Shown here: in pieces, positions 24,461 to 33,633 of the stretch
Numbering within the stretch: the first letter of the stretch is position 1
Layout of the letters: the number at the start of each line of letters is the position of its first letter
DNA from: Actinomycetes bacterium
GTDB lineage: Bacteria; Actinomycetota; Acidimicrobiia; Acidimicrobiales; Acidimicrobilacustridaceae
DNA: 64,000 bases
NCBI GenBank assembly: GCA_029782025.1
Contig: JAKOVR010000143.1
Coordinates: 62,001 to 126,000, forward strand
Direction: 5' to 3'
Notes under the pieces: generated by a model
Database searches by the model: none
What the model saw: only the letters and a program-made list of their open reading frames with translations
What the model was told of the DNA's origin: nothing
Translations under genes and position numbers: made by a program

Positions 24461-25206
24461 CCCGTCGCCTTGCGCCGCCGGAGGAGTCGGGCCCCGAGGG
24501 GCGAGTAGCGCACGATGCAGTAGAAGGCCCGGATGCCGTCCTTCCAGCCGATCTTCTTGCCCTCGTCGTAGGTGCGGCCGTGGTAGGAGATCCCGACCTC
24601 GTACACGCGCCAGTGGCCGGCCGCGACCTTGGCGGTGATCTCGGGTTCGATGCCGAACCGGTCCTCTTCGAGGGTGAAGCTGCTGAGCACCTCGCGGCGG
24701 AACACCTTGTAGCAGGTCTCCATGTCGGTGAGGTTGAGGTCGGTGAACATGTTGGACGCGAGGGTCAGGACCTTGTTGCCGACCGAGTGCCAGAAGTACA
24801 GGACCCGGTGGGGGCGGTCGCTCAGGAACCGCGACCCGTACACGACGTCGGCGTTGCCGCTGAGGAGCGGGGCCAGCAGGGACCCGTACTCGCCGGGGTC
24901 GTACTCGAGGTCGGCGTCCTGGACGATGACGAAGGGATGGGAGGCCTCCTGGAACCCGCGGCGCAGGGCCGCGCCCTTGCCCTGGTTGTGGGGCTGGAGG
25001 ATCACGCGGATGCGGGGGTCGTCGAGCTTGTCGAGGATCTCCCGGGTCCCGTCGGTGGAGCCGTCGTCGACGATCACCACCTCGGCGGTGAACGGCGAGG
25101 CCAGCACCGCGGCCACGACCTCCTCGATCGTCTCCCGCTCGTTGTAGGCGGGCATGACCACCGAGAGGCAAGGTTCGCGTGCGGCGGCGTTGTCGGTGGT
25201 CGTCAC
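24457..25206 (-). CDS. Family 2 glycosyltransferase, polyprenyl-phosphate sugar synthase type
   Basis: A 249-residue GT2 enzyme of the dolichol-phosphate-mannose-synthase type. Motifs: LSVVMPAYNERETIEEVV, VVIVDDGSTDGT, NQGKGAALRRGF, QDADLEYDP (metal-binding DxD near residue 95) and YGSRF. There is no membrane segment. The C-terminal EDRFGIEPEITAKVA and ISYHGRTYDEGKKIGWKDG blocks are characteristic. It would load a sugar onto polyprenyl phosphate for extracytoplasmic GT-C enzymes such as the AftD-like protein made from the gene just upstream. GTGA overlap at its start and TTGA at its end couple it to both neighbours. Confidence 0.9.
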   Translation of the reverse strand: MTTTDNAAAREPCLSVVMPAYNERETIEEVVAAVLASPFTAEVVIVDDGSTDGTREILDKLDDPRIRVILQPHNQGKGAALRRGFQEASHPFVIVQDADLEYDPGEYGSLLAPLLSGNADVVYGSRFLSDRPHRVLYFWHSVGNKVLTLASNMFTDLNLTDMETCYKVFRREVLSSFTLEEDRFGIEPEITAKVAAGHWRVYEVGISYHGRTYDEGKKIGWKDGIRAFYCIVRYSPLGARLLRRRKATG

Positions 25207-28200
25207 TCGTCGTCCTTCTCGTCGCTCCGATGGGGGCTGGCCTGGCCGGGCGGGGCCGGCGGGGACGATGGTAGGCGCGACGGCGCGGAGAGCCGAAGCA
25301 GCCACCACTCCCGCAGGCCTTCCACGCCGGCGAGGAGGATGGTCAGGACCCCGAGCACGTGGACCCGGGAGAAGAGCTGGGGCCACACGAAGTCGGCCGG
25401 GTAGCTGCGCCGCCACTGCTGGAGGACCGTGTAGCCGGCGGCCAGGGCCAGGCTGAGGGCTCCGATGGCGACGGCCACGCCCCGTCCCCGCCCGGTCCGG
25501 GCCACGGCCCAGGCCAGGACGGCGATCGCCGCGGCGAGGGGGAGGCGGAGCAGTCCGCCGGGCAGGTTCAGCGCGGCGAAGGCGCCGGCCGTGGCCGCGA
25601 ACGCCGCCGCCGTCCGGCCGCTCAGGGCCGGTCCGCGGTCCCGAGGCCAGGCCCAACCGGGGTCGTCATCCCGGGGCGCGGGCGGGGCGAGGGCCCGGGA
25701 GGGAGCGAGGGCGATCAGCACGAGGCACACGAGCACCCCGATCACCGACAGCCCGACGCCCCACCAGATCACGCGCTGGGGGGTCCATTCGAGGGTGACG
25801 GTCACGGGGCCGTCGCCCAGGGTGGCCGGGTCGATGCGCCACCCGTTGGCGTAGCCGTCGATCACCGCCGGCGGCCCGAGGTCCACCCCCGTCGACGTGA
25901 CGGCGTGCCAGCCCGGGCTGAAGGACTGAGCCAGGGTCAACCAGTACGGGCTCCGGGCCGGGGCGATCTCGACCCTGGCGGAGGTGCGGCCCTCGTCGAG
26001 GACCCGCGCCGCCGGCGGGGCTGCGGCGCTCGGGGTGGAGGCCGGGGCGGCGGAGTCGAGCCACACGCGGTCGAGGTCGAGGCCCGTCTCCCGGCCGGCC
26101 ACGGTGGTGAGCACGTGGTCGCCGGCGTCGAGCGCGAGCGGGCGGTCGCCGCACCCGGCCACGGTGAGGCCCCGGCGGTCGAGGGCGTCCTCGGTGCTGC
26201 CGCTCACCCGCACCGGGATGGGGGCGCCGTCGACGGCGAGCAGGTCGTCACGGCAGCCGGTGTCGAAGGTGGCGCCGGGGGTGCGGCCCGACAGCCCGGG
26301 GATGCCCAGCTCGGCGATGGCCACGGGGGTGGCGATCTTCGACCCCGTGTACCAGTCCTCGACCTTCACCTCCCGCACCGCGTCGACGACGATGCGCAAC
26401 GAGCGGGCCGTCACCGGCACGATGTCGACCGGGACGGCGGCCACCGAGCCTCGCCCGGTGCCGTCGGCGATGGGGGGGAGGTCCACCAGGACCGGGGCCT
26501 GGCCGTCGGCCTCGAGCCGGAGCCGGGTCGGGACCGAGTGCTGGCCGTCGTTGACGATCCGCAGGTCGAGGTGGGAGAAGGTGATGGGGGCGGGGAGGTC
26601 GTACTTGAGCCAGAACCCCTCCTGCTTGTCGTAGATCGACGACCAGGCGGTGGTCGGGTCACCGTCGATGGCGCTCATCGACCGCTGGTCCAGGCTGGAG
26701 GGGAGCGAGGCCGACGTGCTGGCGGTCACGCCCCCGTGCAGGGCGTCGGGGAGGCCGAGGAGCTGGTCGATGACCGGGTTGTCGGCCCAGGCCGAGAGCC
26801 GGGCGGTGCCGGCGACCCGGAAGGTGCGGGCGGTGGGGAGGCCGACGGCCCGCACCATGCGAGGCTCCTCGTCGGTCCGCACCGGCTCGGCCGGGTTCGA
26901 CCGGATCCGGTCGAACAGGAACCCGAGGCGGTGCGCGGCCGACGCCGGCCCCACGGCGGCGAGGAGGTCGACCGGTGGGCGGATCACCTCCTGGACGTGG
27001 ACGCCGGGGATGACGACCTCGGAGAAGCCGACGCCGGAGAAGCCGTCGTACCGGGCCCGCTTGCCGATGTCGTCGGCGACGATCTCGACCTCGACGTGGC
27101 GGAAGGTCCGGTTGGAGAAGTCGATGCGCTGGCCGGGCTCGGACCGGGACCCGAGGCCCAGGGTGGCGTCGACGGGCGCCCCGGCGTCGAAGTGGAGCCG
27201 GACGGCGGTGATCCAGCGGTTGCGGATGTTGTTCAGCGGTTGGGTGACCGTGATGTGGTCGGCGGTGACGGCCTCCCGCAGGTCGATGATCAGGCGCTCA
27301 CCGACCGGGTTGTCGATGGCGCCCACCCGCCAGGCGGTCTGGGGGTCGCCGTCGAGCGCGTTGGTCGGCCGGTCGTCGGGCGTGTAGGTGATGGGGTTGC
27401 CGTAGCTGGTGGCGGTGACCGTGGCGTTGCCGTGCTGCTCGCTGACCGTGGCATGGTCGTCGGTGGCGCCCGGGAAGGGCTCGAGGCGCTGGTCGCTCGG
27501 GTCGTAGACACGCGGGGTCTCGCCGGCCCGCTCGGTGTAGCCCGTGTTCTCCCGTAGGGCGCCCCACCGCTGGGCCCGCTTGCGGTTGCTGTCGGTGACC
27601 AGGAGATCGGCGCCGTCGGAAAGGACCCGGTCGAGCCCGGGCCGGTCGGTGGCGAAGCTGGCCGAGAAGAACACGGCCCGATCGGCCGGCGGGCCATTCG
27701 GCGTGGCCTCGAGCAGACCGACGGTGGCGGCGTCGACGAGGCCCTCCGCGTCGCCGCTCACGACGAGGGGCCGGCCCGCCGGCTGCGACCGCACGATGGA
27801 CCGGGCGTCGAGCACCGGGAACACGGAGACGGCGGGGGCATCGGGCAGGTCGGCCCGCTGGCCCAGCTCGACCTCGTCGATGAGGCGCACCTCGGGCCCG
27901 GCGACGTTGGGCGTGACCGGGGTGAAGGCCGTGGGCGGGCCGAGCCCGGGGGCCCGGCGGAGGAGATCCCACACCTGCTTGGGGCGCGCCGTCCGGAAGC
28001 GCTCGTACTGCAGGTCGTTGCGGTGCACGACGTCACCGACGGCGAGCAGGCGGAGGATCGGGGCCAGCGACGCAGGCTCGGCCACGCCTTCCTGGACCCG
28101 GCGGTCGAGGGCGTTGAGGAGCGACGCCGACTGGGGCGAGCCCCACTGGAACAGCTCCCGGGCGACGTAGGGCCGGGTCATGAGCCCGGGGGTGATCGGG

Positions 28201-29591
28201 TCGACGGTGTCGCCCCAGCGGTAGGCCGCGAACTCGATGCCGGGCATCTCGTTGACGCGGGTGGCGTGGTCGCGGGTGTCGAGCCAGGTCGCGGCCTGCG
28301 TCCAGTAGGCCGGGATCTGCTCGGGCCGGCGCAGGTTCTTGGCCACCATCTGGCCCAGCCACAGGGTGGGCATGTTGGCGAGGACGAGGGCACCGGCGAG
28401 GAGCGCGGGCACGGTCCGGGCCCGAGGGAGCTGCCGGGCGAGAGCCGATGCCCCCGTGCCGAGGAAGACCGCCGTGGCCAGCGCCACCAGCGGGACCGCG
28501 CGCGGGGTGCTGCGCAGCGACAGGCCGGCGTTGGTGCGGGTGAACTCCTTGAACAGGCCGCCGAGGAAGGACGGCGACTCCCACGGGTGGCCGGCCACGG
28601 CGATGAGGGCGCCGAAGCAGAGCAGCAGCAGGAAGTAGCCGCGGTGGCGCCACCGCGTGCACGCCGCGGCGAGCAGGCCGAGGGTGGGCAGGCCGTAGCT
28701 CAGGGCCAGCAACGGGAGGTTGGTGGTGAAGTAGTCGCTCGGCTCGACCCACGGGCCGAGCTTGTCGTTGCCGTAGAAGAACCAGTACCCGAGGCCCCGC
28801 AGCACCTCCGGGGCGTTCGACGAGCCGGCGACGGCGCGGTAGGTCTCGGTGTAGCGGATCACCGGCAGGCCGTACTTCCCCTCGGCCCAGAGTCCGCCGA
28901 TCCACCAGAGCGAGGTGACCAGCGTGAGGGCGCCGATGGCGGCCACCGTGGCCAGCGCCCGCCGGAAGCGGACCTCCCGCTCGATGGCGACGGCGTGGAC
29001 GACCCACAGCAGCGGGGCCACGGCGATCATCAAGAGCGCCGTGGCGTTGATCCCTCCCACCGCCACCACCACCAGGGCGAACAGCGCGGGATCGCGCAGC
29101 CCGGGTCGGCGCAGGGACCGGGCGGTGAGGGCGATGAGCCAGGGCAGGGCCACCCACGGCATCAGGATCACCGAGATCCGGGCCGAGTAGTCGAGGAGGT
29201 AGGGGGAGAGCATGTAGGCCAGGGCGGCCACGGTGCGTCCCCCCTCGCTGCCGCGGTAGCCGATGGTGCGCAGGAGGAAGCCCACGCCGAGGGCGGCGAG
29301 GAACATGAGGGTGCCGAGCCACAGGCGCTGGGCCAGCCAGTCGGGCAGGTGCAGCAGGTCGGCCAGGAGGTAGAACGGCCCCATCGGGAACAGGTACCCG
29401 ATGTTCTGGTGGGTGACCGTCCCCATCCCGATCTGGCTGTCCCACGACCAGGGCGCGTCGGCCAGGAGCTTGGCCGGGTCGAGGTAGAGGTAGGTCTTGG
29501 TGTCCGCCCCGACCCACCCGGGCTGGGTGAGCACCAGCGGGCCGTACGCGACGAGCGCGGGAACGACGGTGGAGAGCCGCGGGAGCTTCAC
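25203..29591 (-). CDS. AftD-like (DUF3367) alpha-arabinofuranosyltransferase, GT-C membrane giant
   Basis: A 1462-residue protein, close to the size of mycobacterial AftD. The N-terminal multi-span GT-C domain (about 1-480) contains GADTKTYLYLDPAKLL with the early acidic residue expected for the catalytic loop, and SLRSTPRAVPLVALA. The extracytoplasmic part holds two discoidin-like sugar-binding modules (about residues 720-860 and 950-1070; NALDGDPQTAWRVG and SAIDGDPTTAWSS), then a beta domain and C-terminal membrane helices (from about 1270). In mycolata AftD adds arabinofuranose from decaprenyl-phosphate arabinose to the wall arabinan; here the acceptor is unknown. GTG start overlaps the GT4 stop (GTGA). 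Confidence 0.88.
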   Translation of the reverse strand: MKLPRLSTVVPALVAYGPLVLTQPGWVGADTKTYLYLDPAKLLADAPWSWDSQIGMGTVTHQNIGYLFPMGPFYLLADLLHLPDWLAQRLWLGTLMFLAALGVGFLLRTIGYRGSEGGRTVAALAYMLSPYLLDYSARISVILMPWVALPWLIALTARSLRRPGLRDPALFALVVVAVGGINATALLMIAVAPLLWVVHAVAIEREVRFRRALATVAAIGALTLVTSLWWIGGLWAEGKYGLPVIRYTETYRAVAGSSNAPEVLRGLGYWFFYGNDKLGPWVEPSDYFTTNLPLLALSYGLPTLGLLAAACTRWRHRGYFLLLLCFGALIAVAGHPWESPSFLGGLFKEFTRTNAGLSLRSTPRAVPLVALATAVFLGTGASALARQLPRARTVPALLAGALVLANMPTLWLGQMVAKNLRRPEQIPAYWTQAATWLDTRDHATRVNEMPGIEFAAYRWGDTVDPITPGLMTRPYVARELFQWGSPQSASLLNALDRRVQEGVAEPASLAPILRLLAVGDVVHRNDLQYERFRTARPKQVWDLLRRAPGLGPPTAFTPVTPNVAGPEVRLIDEVELGQRADLPDAPAVSVFPVLDARSIVRSQPAGRPLVVSGDAEGLVDAATVGLLEATPNGPPADRAVFFSASFATDRPGLDRVLSDGADLLVTDSNRKRAQRWGALRENTGYTERAGETPRVYDPSDQRLEPFPGATDDHATVSEQHGNATVTATSYGNPITYTPDDRPTNALDGDPQTAWRVGAIDNPVGERLIIDLREAVTADHITVTQPLNNIRNRWITAVRLHFDAGAPVDATLGLGSRSEPGQRIDFSNRTFRHVEVEIVADDIGKRARYDGFSGVGFSEVVIPGVHVQEVIRPPVDLLAAVGPASAAHRLGFLFDRIRSNPAEPVRTDEEPRMVRAVGLPTARTFRVAGTARLSAWADNPVIDQLLGLPDALHGGVTASTSASLPSSLDQRSMSAIDGDPTTAWSSIYDKQEGFWLKYDLPAPITFSHLDLRIVNDGQHSVPTRLRLEADGQAPVLVDLPPIADGTGRGSVAAVPVDIVPVTARSLRIVVDAVREVKVEDWYTGSKIATPVAIAELGIPGLSGRTPGATFDTGCRDDLLAVDGAPIPVRVSGSTEDALDRRGLTVAGCGDRPLALDAGDHVLTTVAGRETGLDLDRVWLDSAAPASTPSAAAPPAARVLDEGRTSARVEIAPARSPYWLTLAQSFSPGWHAVTSTGVDLGPPAVIDGYANGWRIDPATLGDGPVTVTLEWTPQRVIWWGVGLSVIGVLVCLVLIALAPSRALAPPAPRDDDPGWAWPRDRGPALSGRTAAAFAATAGAFAALNLPGGLLRLPLAAAIAVLAWAVARTGRGRGVAVAIGALSLALAAGYTVLQQWRRSYPADFVWPQLFSRVHVLGVLTILLAGVEGLREWWLLRLSAPSRLPSSPPAPPGQASPHRSDEKDDE

Positions 29592-30820
29592 CGGAAGCGG
29601 GCGAGGGGGTTCCGCTGGCGGCGGATGGCGTCGGCGGCGAGCGGGGCGAAGGTCCCGTAGGCGCAGGCGTCCCAGGTGTAGTTGGCGGCGTGCTTGCGCG
29701 CCCCCTCGCTCAGCCGGTCGCGGAGGTCGGCGTCCTCGATGAGCGCACGGATGTGGCCGACCATCTCGGCCGAGCTGTCGCTGAGCAGCCCGCTCTTGCC
29801 GTCGTCGACGGAGTCCTGGTGGCCGCAGATGCGGGTGGCGATGGCCGGGGTGCCGCAGGCGGCGGCCTCGGTCATGGTCATGCCCCAGCCCTCGGCCACC
29901 GAGGCCGAGCAGACGGCCCAGGCCCGCCGGTAGAGGTCGAGCAGCTCCTCGTCGGACACCCGGCCGGCCAGGCGGCACCAGTCGTGGGCGCCGAGCGAAC
30001 CGATGAGGTCCTTCAGGTTCTGGTACTCGTAGCCGTCGCCGCAGATCACGAGCTGCAGATCGGGGTGGGTGGCCCGCACCTCGTGGCAGATGCGCACCAT
30101 CTCGTCGAACTTCTTGGGGGGCATCAGCCGGCCGACGGTGACGAGCAGCGGCGTGGGCGACTTGCCCCCGGCGGGGGTGAAGCGGGCGTCGATGCCGGGC
30201 GGGACCACCGACACCCGCTCGGGCTTCATGCCGAGGATGTGGACGATCTCGTCACGGGAGGAGTTCGAGACGGTGACGATGTTGGTGCGCCGGTACACCG
30301 GCGGTGCCACCTTCATCTCGAGGATCTCGCCGAAGCGGGCGAGGCGCTCCTCGAGGACGAGGCGCCACATGCTGCGGTGGACGTGGTGGATGACCACGGC
30401 GTGGGGGCCGCGGGCCCAGAGCGGGCTGAGGAAGGGCACGCCGTTCCACACCTCGACCAGGCCGTCGCGGGGACCGTGCCAGCCCATCAGCTCGGAGATG
30501 ATCGTGCTGGGGAACACCCAGTACCGGCCGCCCCGCCGGATGACGCGGTAGCCGTCCCGCTTGCCCTCGGGCGGGTTGCCCTGGGCGTAGGAGGTGCGCA
30601 TGGTGACGTCGAGGCCGGCCTCGGCCCAGATGGCGGCGATGGTGGCGGCGTGGATCTCCGAGCCCCCGGCCTCGACGTCGGCGAGGTCGCGCCAGGCCAG
30701 CATGTGGACCCGCCGGAGGCCCGCCTCCTCGGCCAGGGCGGCGAGGTCGGTGCGGATGGTGGCGGAGCGGGGAGGCGGGGGATCGGTCAGCACAGGCGGG
30801 AAAGGGGTGGCCCGGAGCAC
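29588..30820 (-). CDS. Family 4 glycosyltransferase
   Basis: A 410-residue GT-B enzyme. The N-terminal acceptor domain has AGGSEIHAATIAAIWAEAG, and the C-terminal donor domain has VSVVPPGIDARFTP, LVTVGRLMPPKKFDEMV and the E-x7-E motif EGWGMTMTEAAACGTPAIA. Such enzymes transfer hexoses from nucleotide donors with retention. The first gene of the long minus-strand unit, it has its own promoter (30841-30869). GTG 30820 is used; GTG 30793, nine codons later, is also possible because the first codons look unconserved. Confidence 0.9.
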   Translation of the reverse strand: MLRATPFPPVLTDPPPPRSATIRTDLAALAEEAGLRRVHMLAWRDLADVEAGGSEIHAATIAAIWAEAGLDVTMRTSYAQGNPPEGKRDGYRVIRRGGRYWVFPSTIISELMGWHGPRDGLVEVWNGVPFLSPLWARGPHAVVIHHVHRSMWRLVLEERLARFGEILEMKVAPPVYRRTNIVTVSNSSRDEIVHILGMKPERVSVVPPGIDARFTPAGGKSPTPLLVTVGRLMPPKKFDEMVRICHEVRATHPDLQLVICGDGYEYQNLKDLIGSLGAHDWCRLAGRVSDEELLDLYRRAWAVCSASVAEGWGMTMTEAAACGTPAIATRICGHQDSVDDGKSGLLSDSSAEMVGHIRALIEDADLRDRLSEGARKHAANYTWDACAYGTFAPLAADAIRRQRNPLARFR

Positions 30821-30840
30821 GATCCGGGGACGCTCGGCCC

Positions 30841-30869
30841 AGGTTAGAGCCTGGCGGCCCGCCGGTCAG
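30841..30869 (-). promoter_or_regulatory. Promoter of the envelope-glycan unit 30820 to 19282
   Basis: Minus-strand CTGACC (30869-30864), 17-nt spacer, TAACCT (30846-30841). The -10 is 20 nt before GTG 30820, giving a short leader. It overlaps the 3' end of the lipase gene (ends 30866). Confidence 0.55.
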
Positions 30870-32104
30870 GGTTTGGTCGCCGGGCCTCTGGTGGTGCCCG
30901 GACGACTGCCGCCCGTCCCCAGCACGTCGCCCAGGCAGCTGGTGGGGGCGGGCCGGCCGGCCAGGCGATCGGCCAGCCAGGGGAGGAGGGCGTCGCTGGT
31001 GAGCACCCCGTGGTTCTCGCCCCGCCGCACCACGTACTCCACCGGCACGCCGAGCCGGCAGTAGTTGGCCACCATGGTGGTGGTGTCCTTGGGGTCGACG
31101 ATGTCGTCGGCATCGCCCTGGATCACCAGCAGGGGGGCCGGCAGCCGGCGCTGCCCGGCGCGGCTCTCCTCCAGCCGTCCGGACCAGCCCGGGAGGTCGC
31201 GGGGGGTGCGGCGCACGATGCCGGCGATGGGCTGGTCGAAGTACTGGTTCACCTCGGTGATGCAGCGCTGCTCCAGCTCGGGGAGGGCGGCGATGCCCTC
31301 GGGCGTGAGGACGTCCCCGAGGTCGAGCTCGGGGTAGGCGGCGTGGAACCCGGCGGTGATGGTGACGAGCACCCCGAGCTGGGCCTGCCAGTCCTCCGAT
31401 CGCCGGGCGAAGTGGGCGACGTCCGAGACCGGCGCGGCGGCGGCGACCCCGACGATCGGGAGCTCCGGCGCGTAGGTGGCGGCGAGCTCGGCGGCGAAGA
31501 GGGCGGCATGGCCGCCCTGGCTGAAGCCCCACAGGAGCACCGGCGACCGCTCGGTGATGCCCGCCCCCTTGACGCCCCGGGCGGCACGGGCGCTGTCGAG
31601 CATGGTGTGGCCTTCGCTCGGACCGACGAGGTAGGGGCTCGGGCCCTCGGCCCCGAGGCCCTCGTAGTCGGTGGCCACGACCGCGTAGCCGGCCCGCACC
31701 AGCTCGTCGATCAGCGGGATGGCGGCCGCGCCGTCGAGCGAGGGGGCACACTCGTCGGCCACGCCCTTGGTGGGGTGCCCCCACACCACGAGGGGGAACC
31801 CACCGTCGGGCGGCGGGACGGCGGGGACGACGAGGAGGGAGCGCACGCCGATGTCCTCGCCGCCGGCCGAGGTGGAGTGGTGGTCCACCCGCCACGCCCG
31901 GGCCTGCAGCGGGGGCGTGACGTCCTGGGTGGCGATGATCGTGCCGGGTGCGGCCGGCGCGGTGGGGCGGGCCACCGGCAGCGGCGGGGCCGGCCGGGTC
32001 GACGACGTGGCCGGCGCTCCGGCGGGGCCGGACGTCGCGCAACCCCCGCTGGCGAGCGCAGCGGCGGCGACGACGGCGATGGCGGCGATGCGGACGGCGC
32101 CCAC
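30866..32104 (-). CDS. Secreted lipase-like alpha/beta hydrolase (LIP family), probable lipoprotein
   Basis: A 412-residue exported hydrolase. The signal peptide VRIAAIAVVAAAALASGGC ends at a Cys that could be lipidated, followed by a Pro/Ala/Thr linker. The catalytic Ser is in LLWGFSQGGHAALFAAELAA (near residue 193), the acid in VIQGDADDIVD and His in RGENHGVLT. GHPTKGVADECAPS and the 'DYEGLG' block fit the secretory lipase (LIP) family, which cleaves acylglycerols or other esters. The start GTG 32104 lies 8 nt after TACAAC. It is divergent from the SGNH gene at 32159 over 54 bp. Confidence 0.83.
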   Translation of the reverse strand: MGAVRIAAIAVVAAAALASGGCATSGPAGAPATSSTRPAPPLPVARPTAPAAPGTIIATQDVTPPLQARAWRVDHHSTSAGGEDIGVRSLLVVPAVPPPDGGFPLVVWGHPTKGVADECAPSLDGAAAIPLIDELVRAGYAVVATDYEGLGAEGPSPYLVGPSEGHTMLDSARAARGVKGAGITERSPVLLWGFSQGGHAALFAAELAATYAPELPIVGVAAAAPVSDVAHFARRSEDWQAQLGVLVTITAGFHAAYPELDLGDVLTPEGIAALPELEQRCITEVNQYFDQPIAGIVRRTPRDLPGWSGRLEESRAGQRRLPAPLLVIQGDADDIVDPKDTTTMVANYCRLGVPVEYVVRRGENHGVLTSDALLPWLADRLAGRPAPTSCLGDVLGTGGSRPGTTRGPATKP

Positions 32105-32158
32105 GACCGCACGTTGTAGCCGAGGCGGCGGTACTTGATCCGATCCGCCCCGTGGGCC

Positions 32159-33130
32159 ATGGTGCTCGGGATGCCCCCGGCCCGCCTCCTGTCCGCCGCC
32201 TTCGTGATCACCTTCGTCCTGGGCTTCGGGTGGGGGAAGGCCGCCGGGGTGCCCTGGCGGGTGGACTCGCCGGTGGGCACCGAACGGGTGGCGGGACCGT
32301 CCACCACCACGAGCGCCGTGCCCGCCACCGTCGCGCCGACCACGCCGGTGTCGACCACGCCGGTGTCGACCACAGCGGTGTCGACCACGTTGCCGCGGGG
32401 CGGACGGATCCCGACCCCGGCCGATCCGTTGCGGGTGGTGATGGCCGGCGATTCGGTGATGGCCGGGCTCTCCCCGGCGGTGAAGGCCGCGCTCGAGAGC
32501 GGCGGGGCGGCCCAGGTGCGGTTCGTGCTCACCCCGTCGATCCTGCGCGACGCCACCGTCCGCTTCATCTGGGAGCAACAGCTCGAGCAGTTCGATCCCG
32601 ACGTGATCGTGATGTTCGTCGGCACGTGGGAGTCACGGGCGGTGGAGGATGCGGCCGGCGAGTCGCTCACGCTGGGCGACCCCCGCTGGCGCTCGAGCTA
32701 CGAGAACCAGGTGGTCGACCCCTGGGTCCGGCTCATCTCCTCGAAGGGCGCCAGGGTGGTGTGGATCGGCAACGCCGCAGCGGTGAACCCCGAGGCCAAC
32801 ATGGTCTTCGCCGGGCTGAACACGGTGTACGCCTCCCTGCCCGAGCGCTTTCCGCAGGTCAGCTACCTCGATTCCTCGGCCGCGCTCCAGGGTGAGAGCC
32901 GGGCCTTCACGCCGGTCACCGTCGACGGTGCCGGCGAGCTCGTCCGCACCCGGCAGGTCGACGGGCTGCACCTGTGCCCCGACGGGGCCCGGCTGCTCGG
33001 GGCGAAGGTGGTCGACGCCCTGGTGGCCGACTGGGCCGTGCCCGTGGGCGACGGCTGGCAGGACGCCCAGGCGTCGTGGCGGAGCAGCGACACCCTGTAC
33101 CCGCCGGACCACTGCCCGCCCGTGGCCTGA
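32159..33130 (+). CDS. SGNH-family esterase/acyltransferase, membrane-anchored
   Basis: A 323-residue protein with an N-terminal membrane anchor (LLSAAFVITFVLGFGWG), a Thr/Pro spacer with a 5-residue repeat (TPVST three times), and an SGNH domain: VVMAGDSVMAG near residue 97 and DGLHLCPDGARLLG near 268. Block III may be FVGTWESR. SGNH proteins of this form act on O-acyl groups of exported glycans, either removing them or passing them on. It may work with the acyltransferases here that lack, or already contain, such a domain. I prefer ATG 32159; TTG 32135 and ATG 32171 are alternatives. Confidence 0.8.
   Translation: MVLGMPPARLLSAAFVITFVLGFGWGKAAGVPWRVDSPVGTERVAGPSTTTSAVPATVAPTTPVSTTPVSTTAVSTTLPRGGRIPTPADPLRVVMAGDSVMAGLSPAVKAALESGGAAQVRFVLTPSILRDATVRFIWEQQLEQFDPDVIVMFVGTWESRAVEDAAGESLTLGDPRWRSSYENQVVDPWVRLISSKGARVVWIGNAAAVNPEANMVFAGLNTVYASLPERFPQVSYLDSSAALQGESRAFTPVTVDGAGELVRTRQVDGLHLCPDGARLLGAKVVDALVADWAVPVGDGWQDAQASWRSSDTLYPPDHCPPVA
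32341..32385 (+). repeat. Three tandem 15-bp copies in the SGNH gene
   Basis: cacgccggtgtcgac occurs twice and cacagcggtgtcgac once, back to back. They encode the Thr/Pro/Val/Ser spacer after the membrane anchor and could vary in number by slippage. Confidence 0.75.
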
Positions 33131-33139
33131 CCGTCCGGG

Positions 33140-33625
33140 TCAGCCGCCGGCCACGGCGCCGCCGAGGGCGCCGGCGATGCGTCGGGCCACGGCCGCCTTC
33201 TTGCCGCTCACCGTCCAGTTGCGGCCATAGGCGACGGCGCCGCCGTCCGGACCCACCGACGCCACGAGCTTGGGCACGGTGGCGGGATCGGTCCAGATGA
33301 CGAGCTCGAGGAGGTCGCCGTCGACGGTGCACAGGCTCAGCTCCTGCTTGCCGGTGGCCTCGTCGTGGAGGGCCTCGTACTGGAGCTTGCACGTGACGCC
33401 CTTGGCGTCGAGGGCCTTGGCCAGCTCGACCAAGGTGGTGAACGAGGGGCCGGTGGCCGACCCGCCCGGGGCCGCGGTGCCGGTGGCGGCCGTGCCGGAC
33501 GGGGCGGCGGTGCCGGTGGGCCCGGTCGAACCGGGGCTGGTCGAGCAGGCGGCGAGCCCGAGCACCGGGGCGGCGACCAGGGCCCACGGGCGGCGGGAGG
33601 CTCGGCGGTTCGAGAGGAGGGCCAT
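33140..33625 (-). CDS. Putative lipoprotein of unknown function
   Basis: A 161-residue exported protein. The signal peptide RRPWALVAAPVLGLAAC ends in a good lipobox (LAAC), then a Gly/Ser/Thr/Ala/Pro-rich linker (about 36-70) and a compact domain of about 85 residues, starting FTTLVELAKALDAKGVTC and containing two further cysteines (TCKL, LCTV) that may pair. WTVSGKKAAVARRIAGAL ends it. I do not recognise the family. ATG 33625 stands 8 nt after TAGGGT whose TAG is the upstream gene's stop. The downstream neighbour (32159-33130) is convergent, 9 bp away. Confidence 0.7.
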   Translation of the reverse strand: MALLSNRRASRRPWALVAAPVLGLAACSTSPGSTGPTGTAAPSGTAATGTAAPGGSATGPSFTTLVELAKALDAKGVTCKLQYEALHDEATGKQELSLCTVDGDLLELVIWTDPATVPKLVASVGPDGGAVAYGRNWTVSGKKAAVARRIAGALGGAVAGG

Positions 33626-33633
33626 GGCCGCGG

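Noticed and set aside
25359-27557. A 732-codon plus-strand frame opposite the AftD-like gene
   Set aside because: Composition is Gly/Arg/Val-rich low complexity, and the opposite strand encodes clear domains.
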